A stretch of 64,000 nt of DNA from Vogesella sp. LIG4 (GCF_900090205.1 NZ_LT607802.1:777846-841845), one strand, 5' to 3'. Counted from the first letter of the stretch, positions 26,669-35,803 are shown. Program-made: numbers and translations. Notes: generated from the sequence alone by a model not told the origin.

Positions 26669-27079
26669 ATGCCACACCAAACCAGGATCAAGGTCCGCGG
26701 CTATCACCTGGACCTGTACAGCCACGTCAACAACGCCCGCTATCTGGAGTTTCTGGAAGAGGCACGCTGGACCTTCTTCGAGGACTGCGCCGACCTGCCG
26801 GCCTTCCTCGCCTCCGGCATCGCGCTGATCGTGGTGAACATCAATATTGACTACCGTCATCCTGCAACGATGAACGATGAACTGCTGATCGAAACTTCGG
26901 TAAAATCAGTAGGTAATCGCAGCAGCGTGCTGCACCAGAGTGTACGGCTGGCCGGCAGCGACAAGATCGCCGCCGAGGCCGACGTGACCGTGGTGGCCTT
27001 TGACGGCCGCCAGCAGAAGGCCATCGCCATCGAAGGCCAGCTGCGGGAACTTCTGGAGACGCTGCAGCACCAAGCCTGA
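26669..27079 (+). CDS. Acyl-CoA thioesterase, YbgC/FadM hotdog family
   Basis: 136 residues, MPHQTRIKVRGYHLDLYSHV. The hotdog-fold active-site motif is DLYSHVNNARYLEFLEEARW with the catalytic Asp in D-x-x-x-H-V-N-N. Hydrolyses acyl-CoA; the exact substrate cannot be told. It follows the unknown gene by 78 bp that hold a small GC hairpin, and precedes a TlpA-like lipoprotein. Confidence 0.88.
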   Translation: MPHQTRIKVRGYHLDLYSHVNNARYLEFLEEARWTFFEDCADLPAFLASGIALIVVNINIDYRHPATMNDELLIETSVKSVGNRSSVLHQSVRLAGSDKIAAEADVTVVAFDGRQQKAIAIEGQLRELLETLQHQA

Positions 27080-27095
27080 CCATGCCGTACGCCGT

Positions 27096-27105
27096 TGCGG
27101 CCAAC
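27096..27105 (+). repeat. Uptake-like 10-mer, thioesterase-TlpA gap
   Basis: Exact copy in a 39-bp gap, 14 bp before the lipoprotein start. Confidence 0.8.
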
Positions 27106-27118
27106 CCGGATTTGCACC

Positions 27119-27604
27119 ATGAAGCTCAACAAAGCCCTGACCGTTGCCCTGCTTGCCGCCAGCACCCTGCTGAGCGGCTGTTTCACCGATGGCGCCCCGG
27201 CGGTGCAGTACACCAGCCTCAGCGGCCAGCAGGCCAGCACCGACAGCCTGAAGGGCAAGGTGGTACTGGTGAACTTCTGGGCCACCAGCTGCAGCGGCTG
27301 CATGGCCGAGATGCCCAAACTGGTCGCCACCCAGCAGAAATACGCCGCGCAGGGCTTCCAGACCGTGGCGGTGGCAATGAGCTATGATCCGCCCAACTAC
27401 GTGCAGGCCTACGTCAACGACAAGAAACTGCCGTTCTTCGTGGCGCTGGACAGCCAGGGCAGCATCGCCAAGTCGTTCGGCGACATCCAGCTCACCCCGA
27501 CCTCCATCCTGATCGACAAGCAGGGCAATATCGTGAAGCGCTTCGTTGGCGAACCCAACTTCGATGAACTGCACCAGCTGATCGAGCAGAAGCTCAAGGC
27601 CTGA
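27119..27604 (+). CDS. TlpA/ResA-like thioredoxin-fold lipoprotein
   Basis: 161 residues from MKLNKALTVALLAASTLLSG. The signal peptide ends in lipobox LLSGC (Cys about 20). The thioredoxin-like domain has the redox pair in NFWATSCSGCMAEMPKL and the cis-Pro region LTPTSILID. Probably a periplasmic membrane-tethered thiol reductase. The pair is CSGC, differing from the CAPC of the second TlpA-like gene at 47351. Start chosen for the signal peptide; a 10-mer copy lies just upstream. Confidence 0.88.
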   Translation: MKLNKALTVALLAASTLLSGCFTDGAPAVQYTSLSGQQASTDSLKGKVVLVNFWATSCSGCMAEMPKLVATQQKYAAQGFQTVAVAMSYDPPNYVQAYVNDKKLPFFVALDSQGSIAKSFGDIQLTPTSILIDKQGNIVKRFVGEPNFDELHQLIEQKLKA

Positions 27605-27614
27605 GCCTGACGCA

Positions 27615-27648
27615 CAAAAAAGCCGCTTTCGATGAAAGCGGCTTTTTT
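27615..27648. terminator. Bidirectional terminator between the TlpA-like gene and moeB
   Basis: AAAAAAGCCGCTTTC / GAAAGCGGCTTTTTT, 15-bp arms with a 3-base loop, between convergent genes. Confidence 0.92.
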
Positions 27649-27665
27649 CATGGCAAAGACAAAAC

Positions 27666-28427
27666 TCACGGCCGTTTTGCGCACACCGGGCAATCCGGGT
27701 CACGCGGTACCTTGAGCTGGCGGAAGCTGCCATCCAGCGCATCGTACAGCGTCAGCTGCCCCAGGGTTGGCCGCAAGCCGGCCAGCAGCTTGATGGCCTC
27801 CACCGCCTGCAGGCTGCCGATTACCCCCACCAGCGGCGCCAGCACGCCGAAGGTGGCACACGGCCCGTCGCTGGCCTCGCCCTCCTCCGGGAACAGGCAG
27901 TGATAGCACGGCGAGGCGGCGTCGCGCGTGTCGTATACCGCCAGCTGCCCGGAAAAGCGTACCGCAGCGCCCGATACCAGCGGCACGCCGGCAGCCACGC
28001 AAGCGCGGTTGATGGCGTGGCGGGTGGCAAAGTTATCGGAGCAATCCAGCACCAGGTCGTGCGCAGCCACTTCTGCGGCCAACTTGTCGCCCTGCAGCCG
28101 CTCGGCCAGCAGCCGCAGCTGCACGTCCGGGTTGATCGCCGCCAGCCGCGTGGCTGCCGACGCTACCTTGTGCTGCCCCAGCGTGTTCATGTCGTGAATG
28201 ATCTGGCGCTGCAGATTGGTCAGCTCCACGGTATCGTCATCCACCAGCGTGAGCTGGCCGATGCCGGCACTGGCCAGGTACAGCAGCGCCGGTGCGCCCA
28301 GGCCACCGGCACCCACCACCAGCACGCGCGCCGCCAGCAGCCGCTCCTGACCGGCCACGTCGATTTCCGGCAGCAGAATGTGCCGGCTGTAGCGCAGCAA
28401 GGCTGCGTCGTCGAGTTCTTTGCTCAT
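27666..28427 (-). CDS. moeB: MoeB/ThiF-type adenylyltransferase
   Basis: 253 residues from MSKELDDAALLRYSRHILLP. E1-like fold: nucleotide site VLVVGAGGLGAPALLYLASA, the adenylation motif TNLQRQIIH, DCSDNFATR, and two zinc CxxC pairs (CYHC, CPVC). It adenylates the C-terminal glycine of MoaD or ThiS for molybdopterin or thiamine synthesis; which one cannot be told. Start chosen at the family N-terminus rather than 14 codons earlier. Two uptake-like 10-mers lie inside. Confidence 0.9.
   Translation of the reverse strand: MSKELDDAALLRYSRHILLPEIDVAGQERLLAARVLVVGAGGLGAPALLYLASAGIGQLTLVDDDTVELTNLQRQIIHDMNTLGQHKVASAATRLAAINPDVQLRLLAERLQGDKLAAEVAAHDLVLDCSDNFATRHAINRACVAAGVPLVSGAAVRFSGQLAVYDTRDAASPCYHCLFPEEGEASDGPCATFGVLAPLVGVIGSLQAVEAIKLLAGLRPTLGQLTLYDALDGSFRQLKVPRDPDCPVCAKRP
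27766..27775 (-). repeat. Uptake-like 10-mer, in moeB
   Basis: Exact copy, minus strand, coding. Confidence 0.75.
28074..28083 (+). repeat. Uptake-like 10-mer, in moeB
   Basis: Exact copy, plus strand, coding; second of two in this gene. Confidence 0.75.
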
Positions 28428-28463
28428 GATGCCAAACGGCCGCCATGGGCGGCCGGAGAATGT

Positions 28464-28503
28464 TGACAAAGCCCTTTCGCACGACGAAAGGGCTTTGTTT
28501 TAT
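28464..28503. terminator. Hairpin terminator of the 53-bp repeat, copy 1
   Basis: 14-bp stem ACAAAGCCCTTTCG / CGAAAGGGCTTTGT with a 5-base loop; a TTTGTTTT tail follows on the plus strand. It separates ntrX from moeB. The better U-tract is on the plus strand, where no gene is upstream. Confidence 0.7.
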
Positions 28504-28518
28504 AAACAGGAAGGCTGC
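28466..28518 (+). repeat. 53-bp hairpin element, copy 1
   Basis: Stem-loop followed by a conserved tail TTTTATAAACAGGAAGGCTG. The same arrangement, in reverse orientation, is at 43538-43590, with a C-G stem pair replaced by A-T there. Confidence 0.65.
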
Positions 28519-28617
28519 CGATGCAAGCGCTTGGCTGGATCCTCTAGCGTGCAAACGAAGAACTTGTCTGCAGCCTGGCGGCCGCCAAGGCGGCCATCCC
28601 GTAAGTTGTTGCGCCGC

Positions 28618-29886
28618 TTATTCCTCGGCGGTCTTGCGACTGAACTTCACGCCCAGCTGCTTGAGCTTGCGGTACAGGTGAGTGCGTTCCAGGCCCACTT
28701 TCTGCGCCACGCGGCTCATATTGCCGTTTTCCAGCACGATGTGGTACTCGAAATAGCGGCGCTCCAGCTGCTCGCGCAGTTCGCGCAGCGGCAGGTTGAA
28801 GTCGAAGCCGGTTTCTTCCACCGGTTTTTCGTGGCGGAACTGCGCCAGCACCTTGTTGACCTCCACCACGTCGATTTCTTCCGACTCGGTGGTCAGCCCC
28901 AGGCTCTTGATGATGCTGCGCAGCTGCTCCAGGTTGCCCGGCCAGTCGTACTGGCGCATGGCGTTCAGTGCGGCGGTGGTGAGCTTGCGCGGCGGAATCT
29001 GCTTGGACTCCACCAGCTCATGCAGGATCTGCTCGGCGATGAAGATGATGTCCTCGGCGTGCTCGCGCAGCGGCGGAATCGGCACGATGACGCTGGACAG
29101 CGCAGTCAGCATGCGGTTGTCGCACTCCGGGTCCACTAGCAGCTCCTGCAGCGGGCGGCTGCAGGAACACACCAGGCGCACGTTGAAGCGGTCGAGCTTG
29201 GACAGCAGGAACAGCAGGCCCTGCTGGGTGCGGCGGTTGTACTGGCCGATCTCCGGCAGGAACAGTACGCCGTTATTGGCTTTCTGCAGCAGCTCCAGCG
29301 GTGCGTCCGCCAGCTGTTCCAGTTTGGCCGGCATCACCCACGGCATATTGCCGTGGTGGAAGAAGCGCGCCACCAGTTCGAAGCCCACGCCGGGCTCGCC
29401 GGTAAGCAGCACCGGGGACTTCACCTTGGAGACGCGGTCCAGCTGGCGCTTGAGTTCCTGGATAGGCGCGCTCTTGCCGAGCTTATCCAGGTTCAGCGAG
29501 GTATTGGCCTGCATGTCGCCGTATTTGAGCGCGCGATGCACGGTGCTCAGCAGCTTTTGCAGCGCGATGGGCTTTTCCAGGAAATCGAAAGCGCCGATGC
29601 GGGTGGCTTCCACCGCGGTATCGATGCTGGCATGGCCGGACATCATCACCACCGGCATGTTCAGCTGCCCGGACTTGGCCCACTCCTTGAGCAGGGTGAC
29701 GCCATCGCAATCCGGCATCCAGATATCCAGCAATACCAGCGCCGGCCGGGTCTGACCACGCAACTGGCGGGCCACTTCGGCATTCTCGGCCAGGGCTACG
29801 GTGAAACCTTCGTCCTGCAGGATCTCCGAGAGCAATTCCCGGATACCGATTTCGTCATCAACAATCAGAATGTCGCTGCTACGCAT
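28618..29886 (-). CDS. ntrX: NtrX-like response regulator with degenerate AAA+ domain
   Basis: 422 residues. Receiver domain: acidic pair VDDE (10-12), phospho-acceptor Asp54 in LLDIWMPD, Lys in FLEKPIAL. The central sigma-54-type AAA+ domain is damaged: the Walker A equivalent reads GEPGVGFELVAR with Phe for the essential Lys, the GAFTGA loop is missing, and Walker B reads LFLPEIGQ. The C-terminal Fis-type helix (MSRVAQKVGLERTHLYRKLK) is intact. It probably binds DNA but does not activate sigma-54. Immediately after ntrY (stop and start adjacent). Confidence 0.92.
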   Translation of the reverse strand: MRSSDILIVDDEIGIRELLSEILQDEGFTVALAENAEVARQLRGQTRPALVLLDIWMPDCDGVTLLKEWAKSGQLNMPVVMMSGHASIDTAVEATRIGAFDFLEKPIALQKLLSTVHRALKYGDMQANTSLNLDKLGKSAPIQELKRQLDRVSKVKSPVLLTGEPGVGFELVARFFHHGNMPWVMPAKLEQLADAPLELLQKANNGVLFLPEIGQYNRRTQQGLLFLLSKLDRFNVRLVCSCSRPLQELLVDPECDNRMLTALSSVIVPIPPLREHAEDIIFIAEQILHELVESKQIPPRKLTTAALNAMRQYDWPGNLEQLRSIIKSLGLTTESEEIDVVEVNKVLAQFRHEKPVEETGFDFNLPLRELREQLERRYFEYHIVLENGNMSRVAQKVGLERTHLYRKLKQLGVKFSRKTAEE

Positions 29887-31997
29887 TAAGCCTCCAGCAA
29901 TGGCAGGGTGAGAAGAATCCGCGCGCCGCCATTTTCACCATTGGCCAGTTGAATCTGGCCGTGGTGCTCCTCCATGATCTTCTTGACTACGGCCAGGCCC
30001 AGCCCGGTGCCCTTCGCCTTGGTTGTTACATAAGGCTCGAAAGCACGATGCAGTATGTCTGCACTGAACCCGGCGCCGTTGTCCTGAACACAGACGAGCG
30101 CGTTCCTTCCTTCTAGTCGGCTGCTAATGTGAATCATCGGGATGTCAGCGTCAAGGACTGCATCTTGTGCGTTCAGCAGAAGATTGTGCAGTACCTGGCG
30201 CAGCAGCGCGGCATCCCCCATGAACGGCAGTGTCTGGGCACATAGTTCCGCCTTCACCGCCGGATTGCTTTCGTACAGCGTCAATACCTCTCGAATCAAG
30301 GTGTTAAGCTCCAGCGGCACCAGCTTGGTACGCGGTGCGCGCGCATAATCGCGGAACGCATCCACCATGCCTTTGAGCGCGCCAACCTGCTTGATGATGG
30401 TATCGGTGGCGCGGCGCAGCATGTCGGCATCCGGCCCTTCCAGCTTATCGCCCAGCTTCATCGCCAGCCGCTCGGCGGACAGCTGGATCGGCGTCAGCGG
30501 GTTGCGGATCTCGTGTGCCAGGCGCTTGGCCACCTCGCCCCAGGCGGCATCGCGCTGCGCGCGGCCCAGCTCGGTGATGTCGTCAAACACCACCACGTAG
30601 CCGGTACCGGAACGCTCCGGCAGCACCGCGCCGCGCACCACCAGCTGGCGCTGGCCGTTCACGCCGACGTAGTCGATCTGCTGCTGCCAGTCGTGCGGGC
30701 TGACATTGCCGGCCTCGCGCAGAATGGTATCCACCAGCGGCGCCAGTTCCGGACGCAAGGCAGGCCATACCTGCAGCTCATGCGTCGCCAGCGCTTCGAA
30801 GTCCACCCCCAGGATGCGGCCGGCACTGGTGTTGGCCGCACGCAGGTTCCAGTTGCTGTCGAAGGCCACCACGCCGGCCGACAGGTTGGCGAGGATGCTC
30901 TCCAGGTACAGCTTGCCCGCTTCCAGCAGGCGGCGGTTCTCGTCGGCGGCCAGCCGCGCCTCGTCCAGCTGCTGCGTCATGCGGTTGAACATGGTGGTGA
31001 GAATGCCCAGTTCGTCCTTGCGGTACACCGGGTGGCGCTTGGAATAGTCGCCCTGCGCTACTGCACGGGTGCCTGCGGCCAACTCCGACAGCGGCGCCGA
31101 CAGCCGTTCGGAGATGAACAACGCAAACGCCAGCGCGGCGGTGAGCGCCAGCAGGAACACCAGCGCCAGCGTCAGCATGTAGAAGGTTTTCAGCCCGTCA
31201 CGCGCCAGTACCAGCTGACGGTAGTCGGCGCGCGCGTCCTCGATCAGCTCGGCATCGCGCGCAATCTGCCGCGGTGCCGGCTGGATCAGCTGCACCACCA
31301 GCGCCTCGTCGCTCAGGTAGTTGCGGTACGGCAGCAGCACCTTGAGCAGCAGGCCGCTGCCCGGGTCGTTGTCGATGCTTTCATGTTGCTTGCGCCCCTG
31401 CAGCGAGCGCAGCAGTTCGTAGTCCGGCGCCCGCGGCAGGTAGCGCAGCTCGTCCGGCCCGGCAAAGCTCACCAGCTTGCCCTGGCGGGTGTAGACGGCG
31501 ATTTCCTCCACCCCCAGCTGTTCGCGCAAGTGCGCCAGCCGGCTGGTGAGGCCGCGATCGGTCTGGTCGGAGATATCGTTGACCACCACCCGCGCCTTGC
31601 GCGACAGGTCGTTCAGCACGTAGCCCAGCGCATTGCGCCCCAGTTCCAGGCCGCGGTCCAGTGCGGTTTCCACCTGCACGTTGAACCAGCTCTCGATACT
31701 GCGGGTCAGGAACTGTGCCGACACGGTGAACACCAGCATGCCAGGCAACAGCGCCACCACGGTGAACATCACCACCATCTTCTGGGTGAGCTTGGCGCCG
31801 AATTCGCGGCTCTTCACCCGGCGGCGCAGGCGCAGCACCTGGCGCACCACGATGCCGATCAGCCCGGCGAGGCCCAGTACGTTGAGGCCGAATACCCACC
31901 AGTAGTATTCGGCCAGCTTGGAAGTGTTGCCGGTGGAAATCGCCAGCAGGTACATCATCACCACGCCCAGCGCGGCGGCTATTGCCGGGTAGCGCAT
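29886..31997 (-). CDS. ntrY: NtrY-like sensor histidine kinase
   Basis: 703 residues from MRYPAIAAALGVVMMYLLAI. About four membrane helices (two at 3-60, one near 80-100, one near 280-305), a periplasmic sensory region, HAMP (SERLSAPLSELAAGTRAVAQ), PAS, then a HisKA box with the phospho-His in VAKRLAHEIRNPLTPIQLSA and an ATPase domain (LLLNAQDAVLD, DNGAGFSADI, GTGLGLAVVKKIMEEH). Signals to NtrX; the stimulus is unknown (nitrogen or redox in relatives). Start overlaps the DUF4390 stop by one base. Two uptake-like 10-mers inside. Confidence 0.93.
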   Translation of the reverse strand: MRYPAIAAALGVVMMYLLAISTGNTSKLAEYYWWVFGLNVLGLAGLIGIVVRQVLRLRRRVKSREFGAKLTQKMVVMFTVVALLPGMLVFTVSAQFLTRSIESWFNVQVETALDRGLELGRNALGYVLNDLSRKARVVVNDISDQTDRGLTSRLAHLREQLGVEEIAVYTRQGKLVSFAGPDELRYLPRAPDYELLRSLQGRKQHESIDNDPGSGLLLKVLLPYRNYLSDEALVVQLIQPAPRQIARDAELIEDARADYRQLVLARDGLKTFYMLTLALVFLLALTAALAFALFISERLSAPLSELAAGTRAVAQGDYSKRHPVYRKDELGILTTMFNRMTQQLDEARLAADENRRLLEAGKLYLESILANLSAGVVAFDSNWNLRAANTSAGRILGVDFEALATHELQVWPALRPELAPLVDTILREAGNVSPHDWQQQIDYVGVNGQRQLVVRGAVLPERSGTGYVVVFDDITELGRAQRDAAWGEVAKRLAHEIRNPLTPIQLSAERLAMKLGDKLEGPDADMLRRATDTIIKQVGALKGMVDAFRDYARAPRTKLVPLELNTLIREVLTLYESNPAVKAELCAQTLPFMGDAALLRQVLHNLLLNAQDAVLDADIPMIHISSRLEGRNALVCVQDNGAGFSADILHRAFEPYVTTKAKGTGLGLAVVKKIMEEHHGQIQLANGENGGARILLTLPLLEA
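30831..30840 (-). repeat. Uptake-like 10-mer, in ntrY
   Basis: Exact copy, minus strand, coding. Confidence 0.75.
31074..31083 (+). repeat. Uptake-like 10-mer, in ntrY
   Basis: Exact copy, plus strand, coding. Confidence 0.75.
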
Positions 31998-32599
31998 CAG
32001 CTGCCCCCCTCTACCGCCACGTGGCTCCACGACGACTCCATGCCCCAGTCGCCGGAACCCAGCACATTGAGCTGGAACGGCCGCGGCAGCTGGCCGATAT
32101 CCAGCTCCAGCTTGATGCGGCCCTGCAGCAGCTTGCGGTCGGCCTCATCCCAGTCGCTCACATCCAGCACCCGCCAGCCGGCGATGCTGCCCACCGCGGC
32201 CATGGCTTCCTGCAGGCTGCCGTAGCTGTTGGCCAGCCCGCCGATGGCCACGCGGTAGCGGTTGGTGAGCCGGTAGTACATCACCTTGAAACTGAGCGTG
32301 GCGGTGGGTTCGAAGAAGTGCTTGAGCCGCAGCCAGTAGGCACTGCTGCGCGGGTGGGTGAGTTCGAAAGTGAGGCGGAAGGTCAGCGGGATGCCCTGCT
32401 GCACCGCGTCCTGCAGGCTGGCGGGCAGCGCAATCTGGTAGCGCGAGGACACCGCCAGCGCGTTGTCCTCCACCTCGGCGCGGGCACGCAGCGCGGTAAT
32501 GCCTTCGGCCGCCTGTGCCGCAATAGGCAGCAGGCAGGCAGCCAGCATCAGCAGCAGGCTAAGGACGTTTCGCCAGGAGCGCGTAGTAGAAGCCGTCAT
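31997..32599 (-). CDS. DUF4390 exported protein
   Basis: 200 residues from MTASTTRSWRNVLSLLLMLA, with a signal peptide ending near AAQA. The mature part matches the DUF4390 pattern (LRARAEVEDNALAVSSRYQI; LTFELTHPRSSAYWLRLKHF). Unknown function, but regularly placed between rsmB and ntrY in betaproteobacteria. This start overlaps the end of rsmB by 41 bp; an ATG at 32548 would avoid the overlap but leaves a signal peptide with no basic N-region. Confidence 0.85.
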   Translation of the reverse strand: MTASTTRSWRNVLSLLLMLAACLLPIAAQAAEGITALRARAEVEDNALAVSSRYQIALPASLQDAVQQGIPLTFRLTFELTHPRSSAYWLRLKHFFEPTATLSFKVMYYRLTNRYRVAIGGLANSYGSLQEAMAAVGSIAGWRVLDVSDWDEADRKLLQGRIKLELDIGQLPRPFQLNVLGSGDWGMESSWSHVAVEGGS

Positions 32600-33809
32600 G
32601 TTCCGGGGTTGGCAGCAATTGTTCGTCTTGTAGTAGCTGGGCGTCTGGGTGACGCTGCAGGAACGCATCCACCTGCTGGCGGTTCTCCTCCGGCATGATG
32701 GAACAGGTGGCGTACAGCATTTTGCCACCGGCGGCGAGCAGCGGCCACAGTGCATCGCTCAAGGCGCCCTGCTGCTGCCCCAGCGCGGCGAAATCCGCCG
32801 GGCGCCGCAGCCACTTGATGTCCGGGTGGCGGCGCACCACGCCGCTGGCCGAGCACGGCACGTCGGCCAGGATGCGGTCGAACGGCTTGCCGTCCCACCA
32901 CGCCGCCGGCTGGCCGGCATCGGCGGCGACAACGTTGGCCGCAAGCCCCAGCCGCGCCAGGTTGTCTTCCACCCGCGTCAGGCGCGCGGCATCCACGTCC
33001 AGCGCGGTCAGTTCGATATTGGCCAGCTCCAGCAGATGGCCGCTCTTGCCACCCGGCGCGGCGCAGGCATCCAGTACCCGCATGCCGTGCTGCACGTCCA
33101 GCCAGCGCGCGGCCTGCTGCGCGCCCCAGTCCTGCACCGAGACACGGCCTTCGGCAAAACCCGGCAGCTCGCGCACATTGCACGGCTGCGCCAGCAGCAC
33201 GGCGTGGCTGTCCAGCGCCCGTGCCGCCATGTCCTTGCCGGCCAGTTCCGCCACGTAGCCGGCGGCATCGCCGTGACGGGCGTTCACCCGCAGCGTCATC
33301 GGCGGGTGGCGGTTGCTCTCGTCCAGGATGTCGGCCCACTGCGCCGGGTAGGCGGCGCGCAGGCGCTGCAGCCACCAGCGCGGGTGGTTGTAGCGTGCCT
33401 CGTTGTCGCGCTGTGCCGCGGCCAGCAGCTCATCGCGCTGGCGCAGCGCATTGCGCAGCACGCCGTTCACCAGGCCCTTGAACTTGCCGCGCGCCACCGC
33501 CGCGGCAGCGTTCACGGCCTGATCCACCACCGCGTAGTCGGCGGCGCGCGTGTGCAGCAGCTGGTACAGCGCCACCAGCAGCAGGCGTTCGATCTCTGCC
33601 GCCGGCAACGGCCGCGGCACCAGCTGGCGCAGGATAAAGCGCAGCTGGCCCAACTGGCGCAGGCTGCCATAGGCAATGTCCTGCAGCGCGCCGCGCTCGG
33701 CGGCGGAAAGTTCCTGATTGCGCTGGGCATGGGCCAGCGCCTCGGTCAGGGTGCGGCCCTGCTCGACGCGTTCGAGCACGCCGGCCGCCAGTTCCTGGAT
33801 ACGATGCAT
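32559..33809 (-). CDS. rsmB: 16S rRNA m5C967 methyltransferase
   Basis: 416 residues from MHRIQELAAGVLERVEQGRT. NusB-like N-terminal RNA-binding domain (1-140), then the methyltransferase: SAM motif VLDACAAPGGKSGHLLELA, motif IV DVPCSASGVVRRHPDIKW and the catalytic Cys in LYATCSIMPEEN. Part of the def/fmt/htpX/rsmB block. The start 13 codons into the open frame matches the family. One uptake-like 10-mer at 32934. Confidence 0.95.
   Translation of the reverse strand: MHRIQELAAGVLERVEQGRTLTEALAHAQRNQELSAAERGALQDIAYGSLRQLGQLRFILRQLVPRPLPAAEIERLLLVALYQLLHTRAADYAVVDQAVNAAAAVARGKFKGLVNGVLRNALRQRDELLAAAQRDNEARYNHPRWWLQRLRAAYPAQWADILDESNRHPPMTLRVNARHGDAAGYVAELAGKDMAARALDSHAVLLAQPCNVRELPGFAEGRVSVQDWGAQQAARWLDVQHGMRVLDACAAPGGKSGHLLELANIELTALDVDAARLTRVEDNLARLGLAANVVAADAGQPAAWWDGKPFDRILADVPCSASGVVRRHPDIKWLRRPADFAALGQQQGALSDALWPLLAAGGKMLYATCSIMPEENRQQVDAFLQRHPDAQLLQDEQLLPTPEHDGFYYALLAKRP
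32934..32943 (-). repeat. Uptake-like 10-mer, in rsmB
   Basis: Exact copy, minus strand, coding. Confidence 0.75.
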
Positions 33810-33829
33810 GTAGGTGTTCCAACAAGAAA

Positions 33830-33863
33830 ACCGGCCACCGTCCCGCAAATGGGACGGTGGCCG
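33830..33863 (-). terminator. Terminator after htpX
   Basis: 13-bp arms CGGCCACCGTCCC / GGGACGGTGGCCG with a 6-base loop; the minus strand continues GGTTTTCTTG. Lies between htpX and rsmB, so rsmB may have its own promoter. Confidence 0.75.
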
Positions 33864-33890
33864 TGATTCGACTCTGCGGATGATACCGGT

Positions 33891-34745
33891 TCAGCGCATG
33901 CCGCGCGCGATCTCGTTGAGGCGGGCGATGCGTTCCTCGGTGTGCGGGTGGGTGCGGAACAGGCCGCTGATGCCCTCGCCGGACAGCGGGTTGATGATCA
34001 TCATCTGCGCGGTTTCCGGGTGCGCCTCGGCAGCCTGCATCGGCCGGCCCTGCGCGTAGTACTCGATCTTCTGCAGCGCATCGGCCAGCGCCAGCGGGTC
34101 ACCGCTGATCTCGGCGCCGCCACGGTCGGCCTCGAACTCGCGGGCACGCGAGATCGCCATCTGGATCAGGCTGGCGGCCAGCGGCGCCAGGATGGCAACG
34201 GCAATCGAGGCCAGCGGGTTGGCCGGGCGGCCCTGCTCGTCGCGGCCGCCAAAGAACATGGCGAAGTTGGCCAGCGCGGAGATGGCGCCGGCCATGGTGG
34301 CGCTGATGGTGGAGATCAGCGTGTCGCGGTGCTGTACGTGTGCCAGCTCGTGCGCCATCACCCCGCGCAGCTCGCGGTGGCTGAGCATGCGCATGATGCC
34401 GGTGGTGGCGGCCACGGCGGCGTTTTCCGGGTTGCGACCGGTGGCAAAGGCATTGGGCTGGTCTTCGTGAATTACGTACACGCGCGGCATCGGCAGGCCG
34501 GCACGCTGCGCCAATTCGGCCACCAGGCCGTAAAACTCCGGCGCGGACTGGGCGTCCACCTCCTGGGCGTTGTACATACGCAACACCATTTTGTCGGAGT
34601 TCCAGTAGGCGAACACATTCATCGCGCCGCCGAACAGCAGCGCCAGCAGCATGCCGCTCTTGCCGCCTATCATGCCGCCGATCATGGCGAACAGCGCCAC
34701 GATGGCCGCCATCAATACCGTGGTCTTCAGCCAGTTAAAACCCAT
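33891..34745 (-). CDS. htpX: Membrane zinc protease HtpX
   Basis: 284 residues from [20 protein letters not shown]. Two N-terminal helices (8-27, 31-50), zinc motif [12 protein letters not shown] (HExxH), two more helices, and the third ligand region in [18 protein letters not shown]. Degrades damaged inner-membrane proteins. 53 bp after fmt on the same strand; the longer open frame overlapping fmt is rejected. Confidence 0.95.
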   Translation of the reverse strand: MGFNWLKTTVLMAAIVALFAMIGGMIGGKSGMLLALLFGGAMNVFAYWNSDKMVLRMYNAQEVDAQSAPEFYGLVAELAQRAGLPMPRVYVIHEDQPNAFATGRNPENAAVAATTGIMRMLSHRELRGVMAHELAHVQHRDTLISTISATMAGAISALANFAMFFGGRDEQGRPANPLASIAVAILAPLAASLIQMAISRAREFEADRGGAEISGDPLALADALQKIEYYAQGRPMQAAEAHPETAQMMIINPLSGEGISGLFRTHPHTEERIARLNEIARGMR

Positions 34746-34798
34746 CGTCTGTTTTCCTCTCGTTCCGCTCCAGGGAGATGCGGGCAGGTTTTGGAGCC

Positions 34799-35719
34799 TC
34801 AAGCCCCCAGCACGGTTCCCGCCAGTGCGCCGCGCCCGGCGGCGAATTCGCGTGCGGCCAACCTTTTGCCACCCGCTGCCTGCAGTTCGGTGATGCGCAC
34901 AAGGCCGTGGCCACTGCCCACCACCACGCCGTCGGCATCGGCGCGCAGCACCTCGCCCGGCGCGCCCTGGCCGTCCAGCGCCTCGGCAAACCACAGCTTG
35001 AGCGGCTCGCCGGCCAGCAGGGTGTGCGCCCCCGGCGCCGGGTTGTAGGCGCGGATGGCGCGGGCGATGTCGGCCGCCGGCAGCGACCAGTCCACGCGCG
35101 CCTCTTCCTTGCTGAGTTTGGCAGCGTAGGTCACGCCGGCTTCCGGCTGCACCACCGGCTGGCAGTCATCCAGCGCTGCCAGGGTGCCGACAATGGCCTC
35201 TGCGCCCAGCAGTGCCAGCTTGTCGTGCAGGCTGGCGGCGGTGTCGCCGGCGGTAATGGCCAGCGGATGCACGCTGAGCATGTCGCCGGTATCCAGGCCC
35301 ACGTCCATCTGCATGATGGTGATGCCGGTTTCGGCGTCACCGGCCAGGATGGCGCGCTGAATCGGCGCCGCGCCACGCCAGCGTGGCAGCAGCGAGGCGT
35401 GGATGTTGAGGCAGCCGCGCGCCGGCATGTCCAGCACCGCCTTGGGCAGCAGCAGGCCGTAGGCGGCCACCACCATTACCTCGGCGCCCACTTCGGCCAC
35501 CAGCGCCTGCGCTTCCGGCGTCTTCAGCGTCAGCGGCGGCTCCACGCGCAGGCCATACTGCAGCGCCAGCTCCTTCACCGGGCTGGGTTTGAGCTTCATG
35601 CCGCGTCCGGCCGGGCGGTCCGGCTGGGTCAGTACCAGCGGAATGTCGTGACCGGCGGCGATCAGCGCCTGCAATGCCTGGGCGGCGAATACCGGGGTAC
35701 CGGCAAAAATCAGCTTCAT
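34799..35719 (-). CDS. fmt: Methionyl-tRNA formyltransferase
   Basis: 306 residues, [20 protein letters not shown]. The folate site and catalytic triad region [20 protein letters not shown] plus [20 protein letters not shown] are canonical. Formylates initiator Met-tRNA. Paired with def, which removes the formyl group; the two are 216 bp apart with a repeat element between. One uptake-like 10-mer near the 3' end. Confidence 0.97.
   Translation of the reverse strand: MKLIFAGTPVFAAQALQALIAAGHDIPLVLTQPDRPAGRGMKLKPSPVKELALQYGLRVEPPLTLKTPEAQALVAEVGAEVMVVAAYGLLLPKAVLDMPARGCLNIHASLLPRWRGAAPIQRAILAGDAETGITIMQMDVGLDTGDMLSVHPLAITAGDTAASLHDKLALLGAEAIVGTLAALDDCQPVVQPEAGVTYAAKLSKEEARVDWSLPAADIARAIRAYNPAPGAHTLLAGEPLKLWFAEALDGQGAPGEVLRADADGVVVGSGHGLVRITELQAAGGKRLAAREFAAGRGALAGTVLGA
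34853..34862 (+). repeat. Uptake-like 10-mer, in fmt
   Basis: Exact copy with CTT extension, coding. Confidence 0.75.
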
Positions 35720-35779
35720 CGGAATTCCTCAAATGCGGCGGGGCACGACTGGCGTGCCCCGCATCCAGCTGCAGCCAAG

Positions 35780-35789
35780 GTTGGCCGCA
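35780..35789 (-). repeat. Uptake-like 10-mer, fmt-def gap
   Basis: Exact copy with full CTT flanks on both sides, 15 bp from the 124-bp repeat element. Confidence 0.8.
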
Positions 35790-35803
35790 AGCTTACAACC
35801 TGT

